Source: Phycisphaerae bacterium
GTDB taxonomy: Bacteria; Planctomycetota; Phycisphaerae; Sedimentisphaerales; SG8-4
Assembly (NCBI GenBank): GCA_030603035.1
Contig: JAUVYQ010000046.1
Location: 1 to 16,911, forward strand
Length of the DNA: 16,911 bases
Direction: 5' to 3'
Under the pieces are notes generated by a model. It searched no databases, was not told where the DNA came from, and was given only the letters and a program-made list of their open reading frames with translations. Shown here piece by piece: positions 16,365-16,911 of the stretch. Positions within the stretch are counted from its first letter, which is position 1, and every line of letters begins with the position of its first letter. A program made the position numbers and the translations under genes.

Positions 16365-16911
16365 TGGCCCGTTACGCTAATGCATTTGGCAAAATTTTGC
16401 AAATTGTTTCTCTAAGTGACTGAACAATAAGAACTTAGGCCAAAAACTCATTATAATCCATAAAAAACACGCAAAAGCAATAGAAAATCGAGCATTTTTT
16501 TTGGATTTTTGATATTTTTATTGCAAAGCCCCAAAGGCTTTGGGATAATTAGAAAGTACGCTTTATTTTTATGAGAATGAAGTGATGGATCTAACACCCA
16601 AACATCCAATAGCAAGTTGTATTCGAGCAAGTCTTGCAGCTTCGATAAAAACTCATTATATTCATTAGGCCGTTGCCTGTGGGTAGGCCGAAAAAGGAAA
16701 TAATAGATAAAGGGTGAAAAATAGGTGGCTGTCCCGAATTATCGAATTATCAAAACGTTCATTAATGATAAAAGGCTTCTGCAAAATGAGTGAATTTTCG
16801 ACTGACGAAGTCGAATAAATAATAACCCTTCTCGGCGAAGGTGAATTTGATGATGAAAAAGCTGATTTCGATGTGATTTAAGGCTTACAGCCTGCTTTTA
16901 GACAGAACATC
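16365..16911. other. Non-coding 3' flank with short repeats
   Basis: No convincing gene is visible in these 547 bases. Visible structures are the palindrome GCAAAATTTTGC (16389-16400), a CAAAGCC/GGCTTTG hairpin (16524-16542), AAAAACTCATTATA twice (16442-16455 and 16647-16660), and the exact 23 bp repeat at 16717-16739. Two very short frames (16585-16668 with 27 codons, and 16786-16818 with 10 codons, whose frame stays open after the stop to 16881) lack ribosome binding sites. They may be remnants. Confidence 0.5.
16717..16739. repeat. Second exact copy of the GGTGGCTGTCCC repeat
   Basis: These 23 bases equal 13204-13226 exactly; the core is AGGTGGCTGTCCCGAAT. Here the core runs into GAATTATC doubled in tandem (16736-16751), just as the first copy runs into GAATGGC doubled. 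A third, shorter copy of the core (11 bp) is at 13423-13433. Confidence 0.75.

Noticed and set aside
16786..16881. Short acidic reading frame with an in-frame stop after 10 codons
   Set aside because: Open on both sides of the stop but too short and unrecognised to call a pseudogene; could be chance.

Overview
The window looks like chromosomal DNA of a bacterium from the Planctomycetota, probably a Phycisphaerae-type lineage known mostly from metagenomes. This assignment is an inference. It rests on moderate GC, weak or absent Shine-Dalgarno sites on several genes, a Tat-exported GH29 fucosidase, a 'SGQP'-type dual-specificity-phosphatase-like protein, and intergenic DNA full of small dispersed repeats of a flavour I associate with that group. 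No single marker proves it. There are no phage genes, CRISPR arrays, intact transposases or rRNAs.

Layout. Positions 1-66 hold the last codons of a plus-strand gene. A two-CBS-domain protein (292-693, +) follows. A minus-strand block then holds, in transcription order, a stand-alone receiver-domain protein (3777-3364), groES (3286-2996), groEL (2902-1277), a strong terminator (1176-1145) and a small two-TM membrane protein (1126-836). Two near-identical hairpins lie between groES and groEL, and palindromes precede the receiver gene. A GH29 alpha-L-fucosidase with a Tat signal (5429-4053, -) comes next.

From 5701 to 9221 plus-strand genes encode a MenA/UbiA prenyltransferase, a YdjC/ChbG-HpnK deacetylase, a GT2 polyprenyl-phosphate glycosyltransferase (overlapping the deacetylase gene by 14 bp) and a membrane-anchored phosphatase-fold protein whose catalytic Cys is Asp. 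Converging on them are threonine synthase (12265-10919, -) and an ArnT/PMT-like glycosyltransferase (10885-9239, -). The GT2, deacetylase and ArnT-like trio resembles the logic of the ArnC/ArnD/ArnT lipid A pathway: make a lipid-P-sugar, deacetylate it, transfer it outside the membrane.

Positions 12266-13960 are about 1.7 kb of mostly non-coding DNA: three and a half copies of a ~100 bp tandem repeat, several dispersed repeats, and a 200 bp inverted-repeat segment flanked by 11 bp direct repeats. Inside it is a 40-residue single-TM protein gene (13595-13473, -) with a near-consensus promoter and a strong ribosome binding site. After this come a HAD phosphatase (14707-13961, -), a DRE-TIM acyltransferase of the isopropylmalate/homocitrate/Re-citrate synthase family (16132-14804, -) and tRNA-Leu(UAA) (16364-16280, -). 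The last ~550 bp hold repeats and no convincing gene.
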